Below, piece by piece: positions 15,597 to 23,214 of a stretch of 43,524 nt of DNA; position 1 is the first letter of the stretch; the number at the start of each line of letters is the position of its first letter. Under the pieces are notes generated by a model, which was given only the letters and a program-made list of their open reading frames with translations, made no database searches and had not been told where the DNA came from. A program made the position numbers and the translations under genes. Source of the stretch: a virus; the IMG/VR virus record IMGVR_UViG_3300017917_001312, positions 1 through 43,524 of that record; one strand, given 5' to 3'.

Positions 15597-16342
15597 CTGG
15601 CAATAATGCTCATAGTCTTTCTTATTAGACCAGGACGTATTAAATTAAACATCAATAGCCAGCTTTCTCCAGTGTAATCAAAAAAGAAATAGTCCTGTGT
15701 ACGGTGGAAACTGCCCGATAAAAATGCCTGTAAACTGGGACTTATTCTAATGTGCTCGTGCTGATTAATAAAGAAATTAAGTAAATTGGCCTTTTCCTCA
15801 GGAGTCAATTTTACGTTGCCAAGATACGCACGATTTGCATGACGTGGATTAACTAATCTTATAGTGTCTTTGGGGCGAGTGACCACTGCTTCGGAATACT
15901 GCTTCGATAATAAAAAGCCCAATTGATCTGCCAACTTTAATAATTCATAATCATTTGTATAAAGCCAAGCAGTATTGACCGAGGTAACCAATTTAAAACC
16001 AGCATTGGAATTTAACAATAGATCAGTCAAGGTATGTAGGTTCTGTACTGTTTCGTCGGTAATTTCACGGTCAGATCGAGCCAAGATATTTTTACTAAGC
16101 CCTACTCCCCAGTTGCGTAGCATACTGACTTCACGCCATTGTCGACGACGTTCAATTACAGTGTCAATGTAGGCATGATCCAGCTCACGCAGGCATGACA
16201 CTTCTGCCAACTGAAATCCTACGCAAAAACAGTATCGATCGTAAAACAATCGATCTTTTTGGACCCGCTTAAATTTTAGGTTTGAATTGATCAAGTACAA
16301 TGTATCCGTCTTCGTTGACCACAGGCAGGGCCTTGGGCTCAT
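15593..16342 (-). CDS. Conserved T4-type phage protein of about 215-249 aa, start uncertain
   Basis: The conserved part begins around FKRVQKDRLFYDRYCFCVGF and continues with LDHAYIDTVIERRRQWREV, a middle with VTSVNTAWLYTNDYELL, and a C-terminus RTQDYFFFDYTGESWLLMFN with LIRPGLIRKTM. I recall this layout as a conserved unknown of aquatic T4-like phages. The frame is open to an ATG at 16342, but that overlaps clpA by 74 nt. In-frame TTG codons near 16295 (just before clpA ends) and at 16254 are alternatives. Function unknown; no membrane segment. Confidence 0.65.
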   Translation of the reverse strand: MSPRPCLWSTKTDTLYLINSNLKFKRVQKDRLFYDRYCFCVGFQLAEVSCLRELDHAYIDTVIERRRQWREVSMLRNWGVGLSKNILARSDREITDETVQNLHTLTDLLLNSNAGFKLVTSVNTAWLYTNDYELLKLADQLGFLLSKQYSEAVVTRPKDTIRLVNPRHANRAYLGNVKLTPEEKANLLNFFINQHEHIRISPSLQAFLSGSFHRTQDYFFFDYTGESWLLMFNLIRPGLIRKTMSIIAR

Positions 16343-18554
16343 TGGTTTCTACAATAAAGTCTAGATCTGCATCTTTCATTACTGCATGGATTGTACAATT
16401 TTCCAAGCGATCAAACAGGATCTTCTTGGACAATGGCACACGAATTAGCTCATCAATCTTGCGCCCTAACGGTCTGGCACCCATCTTGGGATCGTAACCC
16501 TTGTCAGCCAGCATGTCAATTACCGATTCTGTCAGAGTTAATCGGATTTGTTTAGTCAACAAACTGTTCTGCAATTCATCCACAAACTTGACCACAATCT
16601 TTTTAATAGCAAGTGTATCTAGTTTATTAAACTTACAGATCTGATCAATACGATTGCGTAGCTCGGGTTTAAAGAACTCTTTCATAGCACGATCTTCTTC
16701 TCCGGTCTTTTCTAGGGTCTTGCCAAAGCCAATGTTGTTGGTTTCGTTATCTCTAGCACCTAGGTTCGAAGTCATGATAATGATGGCGTTCTTCAAGTCC
16801 ACTGTCTTGCCGTTGGCTGACGTAATACGTGCTTCGTCCAGCATCTGCAACATGATGTTGATTACATCCGGATGTGCCTTTTCAATTTCGTCAAACAACA
16901 AGATACAGAATGGGTTCTTACTAACATCGCTAATAAGTTTACCACCACCTACATTGCCGTCTTCAAAGCCCACATAGCCCGGAGGTGCGCCAATTAGGCT
17001 ACTTACTGTGTGCTTCTCTTGATATTCTGACATGTCGTACTTCAACAACTTCATGTCCAAGTGTTCGCTCAACAACTTGGCCAATTCTGTTTTACCTGTG
17101 CCTGTGGGTCCCAAGAACAAGAAGCTGGCCACTGGTCGTTTGGCATTGCCAATACCGCTGAAGTTGATGTACACACGCTCTAGCACTGAGTTGACTGCTT
17201 CGTCTTGTCCGTAGAGCTTTTGTTTGATGTTGGATTCTAGTTCAACAATCTTGTTGCTACGCTCGTTTTGTAAACGATCTAGGGGAACTCCAGATACCCG
17301 GCTTAACTGTGCCATGATCAAATCCTTGGTAATTGTAGTCAAGCCCTTGTCCTGCACACGCTCTCTGGCACTGGCAGCATCAATCAGGTCGATTGACTTG
17401 TCAGGATTCTTACGATCATGGATATAACGATTGGCCAAGTCCACTGCGGCTGTGATTGCTTCGGTTTCAATTAGAACATTGTGGAACTGTTCTAACCTTG
17501 GGCTGAGTCCAATAAGGATCTGTTCTGTGGTTTCTGCATCGGGTTCATCAATGCCTACACGATAGAAGCGGCGCATGAGTGCGCGATCCTTTTCAAATGA
17601 CTCGTAGTATTCTTCCCAAGTGGTTGACGCTACTACCTTTAGGTTGCCCTTGGTAATGGCTGGCTTCAGCATATTGGCAAAGTCTAGTGTACTGTTGGCA
17701 CTTGAGCCAGCACCTTTCATGGTGTGTGCTTCGTCCACAAACAGGATACAGTTCTTCTTGCTTTCTAAAGCAGCAATGACCTGTTTGAATTTCTCTTCAA
17801 ATTCGCCGCGATACTTTGATCCAGCAAGCAGGCTACCGATTTCAAGTCCCCAGACTTCATGTCCCAGCAAGAACTGTGGCACACGTCCGGCTTCAATTTC
17901 CTGTGCAAGTCCTTCTACAATAGCTGTTTTACCTACACCTGGATCGCCCACCATGAGTACATTGGCTTTAAACTTGCGGGCCAACACAGCAATCATTTCG
18001 TCAAGTTCTCGACTGCGCCCAATCATGGGTTCCAGCTTGTTGTCCTTGGCCATTTGTGTTAGGTTGATACAGTGTTCTTCCAGGATCTCGTTGGCCTGTT
18101 GATGACTGATCTGAACATCGTTGTGATTGTAGGTGCGCTGATAAAATTCAGCAAACTCCTGTTTCTTGACTCCGTACTTGAGCAAGAAGTAGTGTGCATG
18201 ACTGTTGGTTTCGGCCATCATGGCCAGGTATAGGTCCAGCACTGTGATTGACCTACGTCCAGTAAACAGGACCTGTGTAAGTGCGCGATTGAAACAGCGT
18301 TCTAGAGCATTGGTCTTGCGTGGCTGTACTTCACGATCTGTCTTGACTAGACTGTGTAGGCTGTCAAGATAAGTGTCTAGCTCGGCTTCGAATCTTTCTA
18401 GATCCATGCCAAATTTTTCCAACACACGACGGAATGGTATATGACGAGTCATGGCCAACAACACATGTTCTGTTAACACATATTCATGATGCTTGTCTCG
18501 AGCCAATTTTACTGCGGACTCAATGATTTGTTCAATTTCTGGATTGTTTTGCAT
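16269..18554 (-). CDS. clpA: ClpA-like AAA+ unfoldase
   Basis: 761 residues, like bacterial ClpA. There is an N-domain (1-150), then AAA+ D1 with Walker A GDPGVGKT (203-210), Walker B DEAH (274-277) and pore loop SKYRGEF. D2 has Walker A GPTGTGKT (482-489), DEIE (555-558) and pore-loop Tyr in GYVG (526-529). There is no long ClpB-type coiled-coil middle domain, and an I-G-F tripeptide (608-610) sits where ClpA/ClpX carry the ClpP-docking loop, so it probably feeds a ClpP protease. No clpP is in the window; host ClpP is a candidate partner. It is transcribed after dnaJ and has its own likely promoter at 18581..18609. Confidence 0.92.
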   Translation of the reverse strand: MQNNPEIEQIIESAVKLARDKHHEYVLTEHVLLAMTRHIPFRRVLEKFGMDLERFEAELDTYLDSLHSLVKTDREVQPRKTNALERCFNRALTQVLFTGRRSITVLDLYLAMMAETNSHAHYFLLKYGVKKQEFAEFYQRTYNHNDVQISHQQANEILEEHCINLTQMAKDNKLEPMIGRSRELDEMIAVLARKFKANVLMVGDPGVGKTAIVEGLAQEIEAGRVPQFLLGHEVWGLEIGSLLAGSKYRGEFEEKFKQVIAALESKKNCILFVDEAHTMKGAGSSANSTLDFANMLKPAITKGNLKVVASTTWEEYYESFEKDRALMRRFYRVGIDEPDAETTEQILIGLSPRLEQFHNVLIETEAITAAVDLANRYIHDRKNPDKSIDLIDAASARERVQDKGLTTITKDLIMAQLSRVSGVPLDRLQNERSNKIVELESNIKQKLYGQDEAVNSVLERVYINFSGIGNAKRPVASFLFLGPTGTGKTELAKLLSEHLDMKLLKYDMSEYQEKHTVSSLIGAPPGYVGFEDGNVGGGKLISDVSKNPFCILLFDEIEKAHPDVINIMLQMLDEARITSANGKTVDLKNAIIIMTSNLGARDNETNNIGFGKTLEKTGEEDRAMKEFFKPELRNRIDQICKFNKLDTLAIKKIVVKFVDELQNSLLTKQIRLTLTESVIDMLADKGYDPKMGARPLGRKIDELIRVPLSKKILFDRLENCTIHAVMKDADLDFIVETNEPKALPVVNEDGYIVLDQFKPKI

Positions 18555-18580
18555 GATGCCCTTAGAGTGTACTTGTTACA

Positions 18581-18609
18581 AGTATATAGTATTTCAAATT
18601 GTTAAACAA
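18581..18609 (-). promoter_or_regulatory. sigma70-like promoter of clpA with overlapping palindrome
   Basis: TTGTTT (18604..18609), 17 nt, TATACT (18581..18586) on the minus strand. A 15-bp palindrome, tacttgttacaagta (18570..18584), overlaps the -10 box and start region and could be an operator. Evidence is pattern only. Confidence 0.45.
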
Positions 18610-18612
18610 GGT

Positions 18613-19404
18613 TTATTGGCTTCTATTTTTCTCTATTTCTGCCAATAGTTCAGGTGAAATTGTTTTGGGAATAGTAGCCTGTATTCGAACCAGCAAATCC
18701 CCAGTGGGTGCCGCACGATGTGGTAGGCCACGTTCACGCATTCTCAACATGGTACCCGGTTGCGTTCCAGCTGGTACTGCCAGTTCCAATTGATTGCCTA
18801 AAAGATCTGTAATGGCAATCGTACCACCCAGGATTAGATCCCAGATACTGACTGCCTGTTCCATGATGATGTTTTGTCCATGGCGCTGAAATTTAGGATT
18901 AGGATGTATTCTGTAGGTCACGATTAGATCCATACCTCCTGGACCAATGCCTGGATACTGTACTGAATCACCATCTTCAATGCCCTGCGGTATTTCAATT
19001 TCCACAGCATGTGTTCCTTGCTGTGTGCCTACTGTGATGGTTCTTGGACCACCACGAGCTACATCTTGCAAGGTAACCCACAACTGCATCTGTGCTCGTT
19101 GCCGTTGATGGAATCCAGGATGACTGAAACGAGTACCAAACATGTTAAAGATTGTGTCAAAATCAAACGGACTACCGGCCTGTTGGCTAAATCCACCAGG
19201 ACCAAACGGACTAGGATTGTCGTACTGTTGACGTTTGGCAGGATCACTCAAGATACGATATGCTTCTTCTACTTCTTGAAACTTGACCTTGCTGCCACCT
19301 TCTTTGTCAGGATGGTATAGGCTGGCCTTTTGGCGGTAGGCCCGCTTGATAGCATCTGGTGTGGCTTGGCGATCAACGCCTAGTATATCGTAGTATGATT
19401 TCAT
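18613..19404 (-). CDS. dnaJ: DnaJ/CbpA-type co-chaperone (no zinc domain)
   Basis: 263 residues. The J-domain begins MKSYYDILGVDRQATPDAIK and has HPD (about 31-33). A Gly/Phe/Pro-rich linker (FGPGGFSQQAGSPFDFD) follows, then two C-terminal beta domains (EIEIPQGIEDGDSVQYPGIG, DLLVRIQATIPKTISPELLA). No CxxCxGxG repeats, so it is CbpA-like (class B). It stimulates a DnaK ATPase and delivers substrates; no dnaK is in the window, so host DnaK is the likely partner. There is no Shine-Dalgarno sequence before the ATG, and the leader is the T-rich remnant of a terminator hairpin. Confidence 0.92.
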   Translation of the reverse strand: MKSYYDILGVDRQATPDAIKRAYRQKASLYHPDKEGGSKVKFQEVEEAYRILSDPAKRQQYDNPSPFGPGGFSQQAGSPFDFDTIFNMFGTRFSHPGFHQRQRAQMQLWVTLQDVARGGPRTITVGTQQGTHAVEIEIPQGIEDGDSVQYPGIGPGGMDLIVTYRIHPNPKFQRHGQNIIMEQAVSIWDLILGGTIAITDLLGNQLELAVPAGTQPGTMLRMRERGLPHRAAPTGDLLVRIQATIPKTISPELLAEIEKNRSQ

Positions 19405-19409
19405 AAGGG

Positions 19410-19461
19410 AAAAAAAGCAACAGGTAATAGTAATTATACTACCTGTTGCAGGTGTTTACAA
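19410..19461 (-). terminator. Rho-independent terminator with an embedded sigma70 promoter
   Basis: On the minus strand, GCAACAGGTA (19440..19449) pairs with TACCTGTTGC (19417..19426) around a 13-nt loop, followed by seven T (19410..19416). The loop holds a perfect TATAAT (19433..19438), with TTGTAA (19456..19461) 17 nt upstream. RNA from the upstream lysis operon would terminate here, while RNA started at the loop promoter lacks the 5' arm and reads into dnaJ. Confidence 0.75.
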
Positions 19462-19464
19462 CTT

Positions 19465-19683
19465 TTACTTCTTCTTTTGCGGTTGCTTTGCGGCTGGTTT
19501 CTTTTCAGGAACCTTGGTGCCTTCTAACTTCTTGTGTGTTTTGACATTCTTGCACACTTCTTTCTTGGTCTTGGCATCAGTATGGCAAACTCGTTTGACC
19601 ACAGCTTCTGCTCTAGCAGGTTGTGCTACCAAGGCCACAGCAATGGCTATGGCTGTCCAGGCTACAAAATTAAACAATCTCAT
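19465..19683 (-). CDS. 72-aa secreted basic protein
   Basis: From the ATG at 19681-19683, which has AAGGAGAG just upstream. MRLFNFVAWTAIAIAVALVA with QPARA then AEAV is a typical signal peptide with an A-x-A cleavage site. The mature part is basic, with two Cys (RVCHTDAKTKKEVCKNVKTH) that could form a disulfide in the periplasm, and a Lys/Pro tail. It is the last gene before the terminator at the end of the lysis region. Function unknown. Confidence 0.7.
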   Translation of the reverse strand: MRLFNFVAWTAIAIAVALVAQPARAEAVVKRVCHTDAKTKKEVCKNVKTHKKLEGTKVPEKKPAAKQPQKKK

Positions 19684-19693
19684 CGTTCTCTCC

Positions 19694-20137
19694 TTATAAG
19701 GCAGGGAAGCTAGGAGCTCCCGGGCCTGCTGGCTTACTACTACCAAATGCTGGTGCACTAGGTGTTGGACTACCAAAGCTAGGTGCCGATGGTGCGCCAA
19801 AACTTGGTGCTGGTGTGCTAGGTGCGCCAAACGCTGGAGTGTTGTTGTCGTTAGCTTTACCGGCTAACTTTTCTTGTGTACGACCAAAAGCCGCAACACC
19901 AATCACAGCACCCATAGCCATATGGAACAAGCCTGCGCCTTGTAGTGTCACTGGATTCCATTGTGTTTGCACACTGCCATGTCCCCAGGCCTGAACTAGA
20001 CTCCATAAGATTGGAAACAACACAAAGTCACAGGTGCATACTAACATATACATCCAACCCATCATTGGACGCCATTTAGCGTTCATCCAATCTTCTTTTT
20101 TCTGCTCACTGGCAGATAATTTTACTTCTTCAGTCAT
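19694..20137 (-). CDS. 3-TM holin-like protein with FG-rich tail
   Basis: 147 residues. KKEDWMNAKWRPMMGWMYML plus VCTCDFVLFPILWSLVQAW gives one or two membrane segments, and GAGLFHMAMGAVIGVAAFGR gives another. This matches the layout I associate with the 3-TM holin family of gene-transfer agents and phages (WRP...GW near the start). After residue 100 it has a Pro/Ser/Phe-Gly repeat tail (APSFGAPSAPSFGSPTPSAP). AAGGAG precedes the ATG. A pore-forming lysis role fits the context; activity is inferred. Confidence 0.65.
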   Translation of the reverse strand: MTEEVKLSASEQKKEDWMNAKWRPMMGWMYMLVCTCDFVLFPILWSLVQAWGHGSVQTQWNPVTLQGAGLFHMAMGAVIGVAAFGRTQEKLAGKANDNNTPAFGAPSTPAPSFGAPSAPSFGSPTPSAPAFGSSKPAGPGAPSFPAL

Positions 20138-20174
20138 TACAGCTCCTTATTTTTATTATTATATTGTACTACGT

Positions 20175-20432
20175 TCAAACTGCTGATGCTATAGTGATCA
20201 GTCCTGTTAGAATTGTATTTAACTTCTCTTTAAACTCAAGCTGGTTCATCTCGTTGATTATGCTTAATTGGCGTTGCTGATCCTCAAGTATTTCTTTTAG
20301 TTCTGCACTGCTTAATTGTCCTGCTTTGGCTTGTTCGGTTAACTCGTTGATTTGCTGTGCGGCTTGTGCAAACACAGGATCGCCTGAATTGGCCAACTCT
20401 GCTAGGCCTTGTTGTAGTTCATCTAATGTCAT
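20175..20432 (-). CDS. 85-aa helical protein in lysis region
   Basis: MTLDELQQGLAELANSGDPV followed by Gln/Glu-rich helices and a hydrophobic C-terminal end (LNTILTGLITIASAV) that could sit at a membrane. The ATGA start overlaps the stop of the upstream lipoprotein. Function unknown; position suggests a lysis accessory role. Confidence 0.6.
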   Translation of the reverse strand: MTLDELQQGLAELANSGDPVFAQAAQQINELTEQAKAGQLSSAELKEILEDQQRQLSIINEMNQLEFKEKLNTILTGLITIASAV

Positions 20433-20830
20433 CTTGGGCGGTCTCCTGCCACGTGTTGTATTACATAAGCGGCATTTTCAATACTGCCATACTTTAATTT
20501 ACAAAATGTTACACTGGGTGTGCCTTTTGTATAGGCTTGATTTAGGCCTTGTGCTATTTCATTTAGACTCTCGCTGGCTTTTCGACCATTGTCGTTGCGA
20601 GGGATCTGTTCACTGTAGTTTTGAAACAAGCGAGTCTTAAGTGCTATAGCTTGTGCATTTACTGGAGCAAGTGCAGGATTATCGCATTGGTTCTTATACA
20701 CTTGTGCATCTGTGCGAATCTGAGTAACTAACATATACTCTTGATTGTCAAAGCCAGTCATAAAGTATGCGTCCCATACAGCACAACCATTAAGACTTAA
20801 CACCGCTATAACAGCAATTAGTTTTTTCAT
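20429..20830 (-). CDS. 133-aa lipoprotein
   Basis: MKKLIAVIAVLSLNGCAVWD has a lipobox (L-N-G-C, Cys16), so it is predicted to be an acylated periplasmic lipoprotein. The mature part has Cys49 and Cys110, which might pair. It overlaps the membrane-protein gene upstream and the 85-aa gene downstream by 4 nt each. It is longer than a usual o-spanin, and the o-spanin candidate at 21198..21467 is better placed. Function unknown. Confidence 0.65.
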   Translation of the reverse strand: MKKLIAVIAVLSLNGCAVWDAYFMTGFDNQEYMLVTQIRTDAQVYKNQCDNPALAPVNAQAIALKTRLFQNYSEQIPRNDNGRKASESLNEIAQGLNQAYTKGTPSVTFCKLKYGSIENAAYVIQHVAGDRPR

Positions 20831-21201
20831 AAGGGTCTATCCGGAGGTTGTGGCACAGTCATTGACTGTGCTTTGGTAGTCATGTACTTGTCAAAGATAG
20901 CGTTGCTTACCCATACGCCCATGTAACCCACAAAATACCATTCTGGAAACTGTTCTGGTTTATTCACAATCAAATAAACAAATGCCCAGGTACTGACTAC
21001 CCAAGCACCAAAGCGTGTGAACTTCTTTTCATCTAGGCGTCCGTTAACAGTGACCAAGTCACTTAGGTTAAGTGTATCATAGGGATTGCGGCTGAGTTGT
21101 ACAAGTATGTACAAGGTACCCAAGACCAGGATAGCCAACAACAACTGCATGGTGTGTGCGGCCGTGAACCACTCGACAATGCTGTTGAGACTAATGGTCA
21201 T
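20827..21201 (-). CDS. 124-aa membrane protein of lysis region
   Basis: Three hydrophobic stretches: MQLLLAILVLGTLYILVQL, GAWVVSTWAFVYLIVN and WYFVGYMGVWVSNAIF. It may be a second holin, an antiholin or an unrelated inner-membrane protein. Flanked by lipoprotein and spanin genes with 4-nt overlaps. Confidence 0.6.
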   Translation of the reverse strand: MTISLNSIVEWFTAAHTMQLLLAILVLGTLYILVQLSRNPYDTLNLSDLVTVNGRLDEKKFTRFGAWVVSTWAFVYLIVNKPEQFPEWYFVGYMGVWVSNAIFDKYMTTKAQSMTVPQPPDRPL

Positions 21202-21467
21202 TTGAAGGCCTCATTGAAGATTTTCTTCTGCTCATCGTACCAACGTTTCCAACCATCGGCCTGTATCTTGCACTCGTAGTACACACCATAGTTGTCCACA
21301 ACTACATTTAAGAACTTGCTGAACTGATGATCGTCTTGTTGAACCAGTTGTAGATCGCCACAGCTTTTGGTCAACTCTTCGGGTGCTTCTGGGAATTTCA
21401 TTTTGACCGGAGTAGCACAACCTGCCAACAAGACAACTGCTATGAGGGAAACAAGTTTATTTTGCAT
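21198..21467 (-). CDS. Outer-membrane lipoprotein spanin (o-spanin-like)
   Basis: 89 residues from the ATG at 21465-21467. MQNKLVSLIAVVLLAGCATP has a clear lipobox (L-A-G-C). The 5' end overlaps the 3' end of the i-spanin candidate, the usual Rz/Rz1-type layout. Mature part about 73 residues with three Cys. It would bridge to the i-spanin and fuse inner and outer membranes in the last step of lysis. Confidence 0.65.
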   Translation of the reverse strand: MQNKLVSLIAVVLLAGCATPVKMKFPEAPEELTKSCGDLQLVQQDDHQFSKFLNVVVDNYGVYYECKIQADGWKRWYDEQKKIFNEAFK

Positions 21468-21945
21468 TTTGAACCTTTCCATCTAGTGTTACAGTTACCT
21501 TAGGTTTACGATTTTGTGCGGCTTCGTTGTGTATTTCGATAGCGGCATCACTCACACGACACTCAGCATCGAGTTGTTTGGCGTTTTGTGCTATTTGACC
21601 TTTGATTGCGGCTGTGTTGTTGCGAACATCTTGTTTGTTGCGTTTGATTTCGTCGTTAAGGCGTTCTGTTGCGGCTTTGCTCTTTTCTTGAGCAATCTCT
21701 ACTTTTTGTTGTAGTTCAGCCACACGGTCACGCCACTGCATTTCTGCTGACTCACCGCCTTTGAAGTACACACCTGCGGTCAACAAGATAGTGCCCAGCA
21801 CCTGTACTGGAACACGATACTGAGTAATAAACGGAATCCAGCTGGTAAAGAAACTCAGCACAGTTAGGACCGCGCCAGAGATCAACACACCATTAACAAA
21901 GGCCGATAACAACCAATCAGGGAGAAAGTGTAGTAGGAACATCAA
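21457..21945 (-). CDS. Inner-membrane spanin (i-spanin-like)
   Basis: 162 residues. N-terminal hydrophobic segments (LPDWLLSAFVNGVLISGAVL, VLGTILLTAGVYFKGG) are followed by a long coiled coil (VAELQQKVEIAQEKSKAATE ... RLNDEIKRNKQDV) and a short C-terminal end. This is the layout of a phage i-spanin, though more N-terminal membrane helices than usual are present. It overlaps the endolysin upstream and o-spanin downstream. Confidence 0.68.
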   Translation of the reverse strand: MMFLLHFLPDWLLSAFVNGVLISGAVLTVLSFFTSWIPFITQYRVPVQVLGTILLTAGVYFKGGESAEMQWRDRVAELQQKVEIAQEKSKAATERLNDEIKRNKQDVRNNTAAIKGQIAQNAKQLDAECRVSDAAIEIHNEAAQNRKPKVTVTLDGKVQNAK

Positions 21946-22556
21946 GCACCAAATACGTGTTTAGCATGCTCGTAATGCTTCTTACGATCTTCAAGACCAA
22001 TGGTACCACCGTTGATACGCTTGGTCATGGTAAGGATATCATCTGAGTCAGCATACTGATTCAGGTTGTTGTTTTCCCAGAACCAGCAGGCACTTTGTAC
22101 AGCACCTTCAAATGTCTGTAGATAATCTGGAATCTGATCTAAAGGAGTTTCAATTGAATCAGCAAAAGATTGATAGTTGCTTTGTCCAGTCAACTGAATA
22201 AGGCCACGTCCACAGTAGCGATAGCCATCTCCTGATGCTTCGTCACCGTTGCCCATTCTGTTAGCATACACGCGATTGGCAATGGCTTCTTGATTGTGAG
22301 CATACTGTTGTGCTAGTTCATCTGTAGGAAAGTATTTAGGAAATACCTTGCGCAGTGTTTCAGCACGATAGTTTAGATTCTCGTGTAAGGCTGTAAAGTT
22401 TCCTGACTCGTGTGCGGCCTGTGCAATAAAAGCTGCCACACGTTGCGGAGTATCAATACCGTAGTCGGGTAGGAGTTTGTTTAAGGCGTCGCACCAGTGA
22501 TCCAGGTATGGATTGTTGCCGATGCAGGAAGCGAGTTGTTCTTGTGTAATTTGCAT
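21942..22556 (-). CDS. GH19-type endolysin
   Basis: 204 residues. Catalytic-domain signatures of glycoside hydrolase family 19 (chitinase-like) endolysins: FIAQAAHESGNF with Glu50 as the likely acid, LHENLNYRAETLRKVFP, and GYRYCGRGLIQLTGQSNY. It would cleave the glycan strands of peptidoglycan. No signal peptide, so it needs a holin. A CTAAATA motif lies 27 nt upstream (22583..22589), leaving a leader with a weak AAAGG. Confidence 0.9.
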   Translation of the reverse strand: MQITQEQLASCIGNNPYLDHWCDALNKLLPDYGIDTPQRVAAFIAQAAHESGNFTALHENLNYRAETLRKVFPKYFPTDELAQQYAHNQEAIANRVYANRMGNGDEASGDGYRYCGRGLIQLTGQSNYQSFADSIETPLDQIPDYLQTFEGAVQSACWFWENNNLNQYADSDDILTMTKRINGGTIGLEDRKKHYEHAKHVFGA

Positions 22557-22582
22557 AATACGGGTACCTTTGTTGATACCAA

Positions 22583-22589
22583 TATTTAG
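22583..22589 (-). promoter_or_regulatory. Late-promoter-like CTAAATA upstream of the endolysin
   Basis: TCGCTAAATATTGG on the minus strand, 27 nt before the endolysin ATG. It fits late expression of the lysis operon. Confidence 0.4.
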
Positions 22590-22596
22590 CGAAAAA

Positions 22597-23214
22597 CTAG
22601 ATGACTTTTACCGCAATATCTTGTTGGGCATAATCATGGCGATACTGCTCGGGCGGCGATTCTATACCCAATACAGCAGCCAAGGCTTGATTATTTCCAG
22701 GAACATGCCCGGTGTATCGGTCCCAGGCTGATAATATATCCATATTTTGACGATCAATACAGTGTGCCATTCTAGCATGATTTTGATAATAGGGACGATA
22801 ATCAGGATAGGTAATATCAAAGCCGCCGCAACGCACCCACCAACCAAGACAGGCATCGTTGCCGCGATGAACTAGCACAACAGGCGACTCTGGCCACAGA
22901 TCTTTTATGTAATCAATGTGGTGTGCTAGAGTATGTCCTTTGATTATTCTCACTCCTGTGCCAGAAAATGGCTGATCAAAAATGCTTTCTAGTTCTGCAC
23001 GAGTTTTCATATGCAAATCTAGCGGCAATTCAAATTCCATACCAGGATCAAAATAACTGCCTTGATGCATGGGAGAACCGTTGTAGGCTACATCACTTGC
23101 ATACACTCTATTGCTGTTGTCGTCTGAGCGATCGATGCTGTTGCTGTAGTAGATATTTTTGGCCACGCTGGACCACTTGGATCCAGGTGCGCCGATTACA
23201 AAGATATACTTCAT
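22597..23214 (-). CDS. P-loop / sulfotransferase-like conserved phage protein
   Basis: 205 residues. MKYIFVIGAPGSKWSSVAKN has a P-loop-like turn after beta-1, similar to the PAPS 5'-phosphosulfate loop of sulfotransferases. Later, a strand PVVLVHRGNDACLGWWVR resembles the second conserved region. I recall a similar unknown in T4-type phages. Sulfotransferase activity is speculative. The ATGA start overlaps the stop of tctC. Confidence 0.5.
   Translation of the reverse strand: MKYIFVIGAPGSKWSSVAKNIYYSNSIDRSDDNSNRVYASDVAYNGSPMHQGSYFDPGMEFELPLDLHMKTRAELESIFDQPFSGTGVRIIKGHTLAHHIDYIKDLWPESPVVLVHRGNDACLGWWVRCGGFDITYPDYRPYYQNHARMAHCIDRQNMDILSAWDRYTGHVPGNNQALAAVLGIESPPEQYRHDYAQQDIAVKVI

Noticed and set aside
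17620-18102. Plus-strand frame of 160 aa inside clpA
   Set aside because: Antisense to conserved ClpA D1; residue make-up is typical of a reverse-strand shadow.
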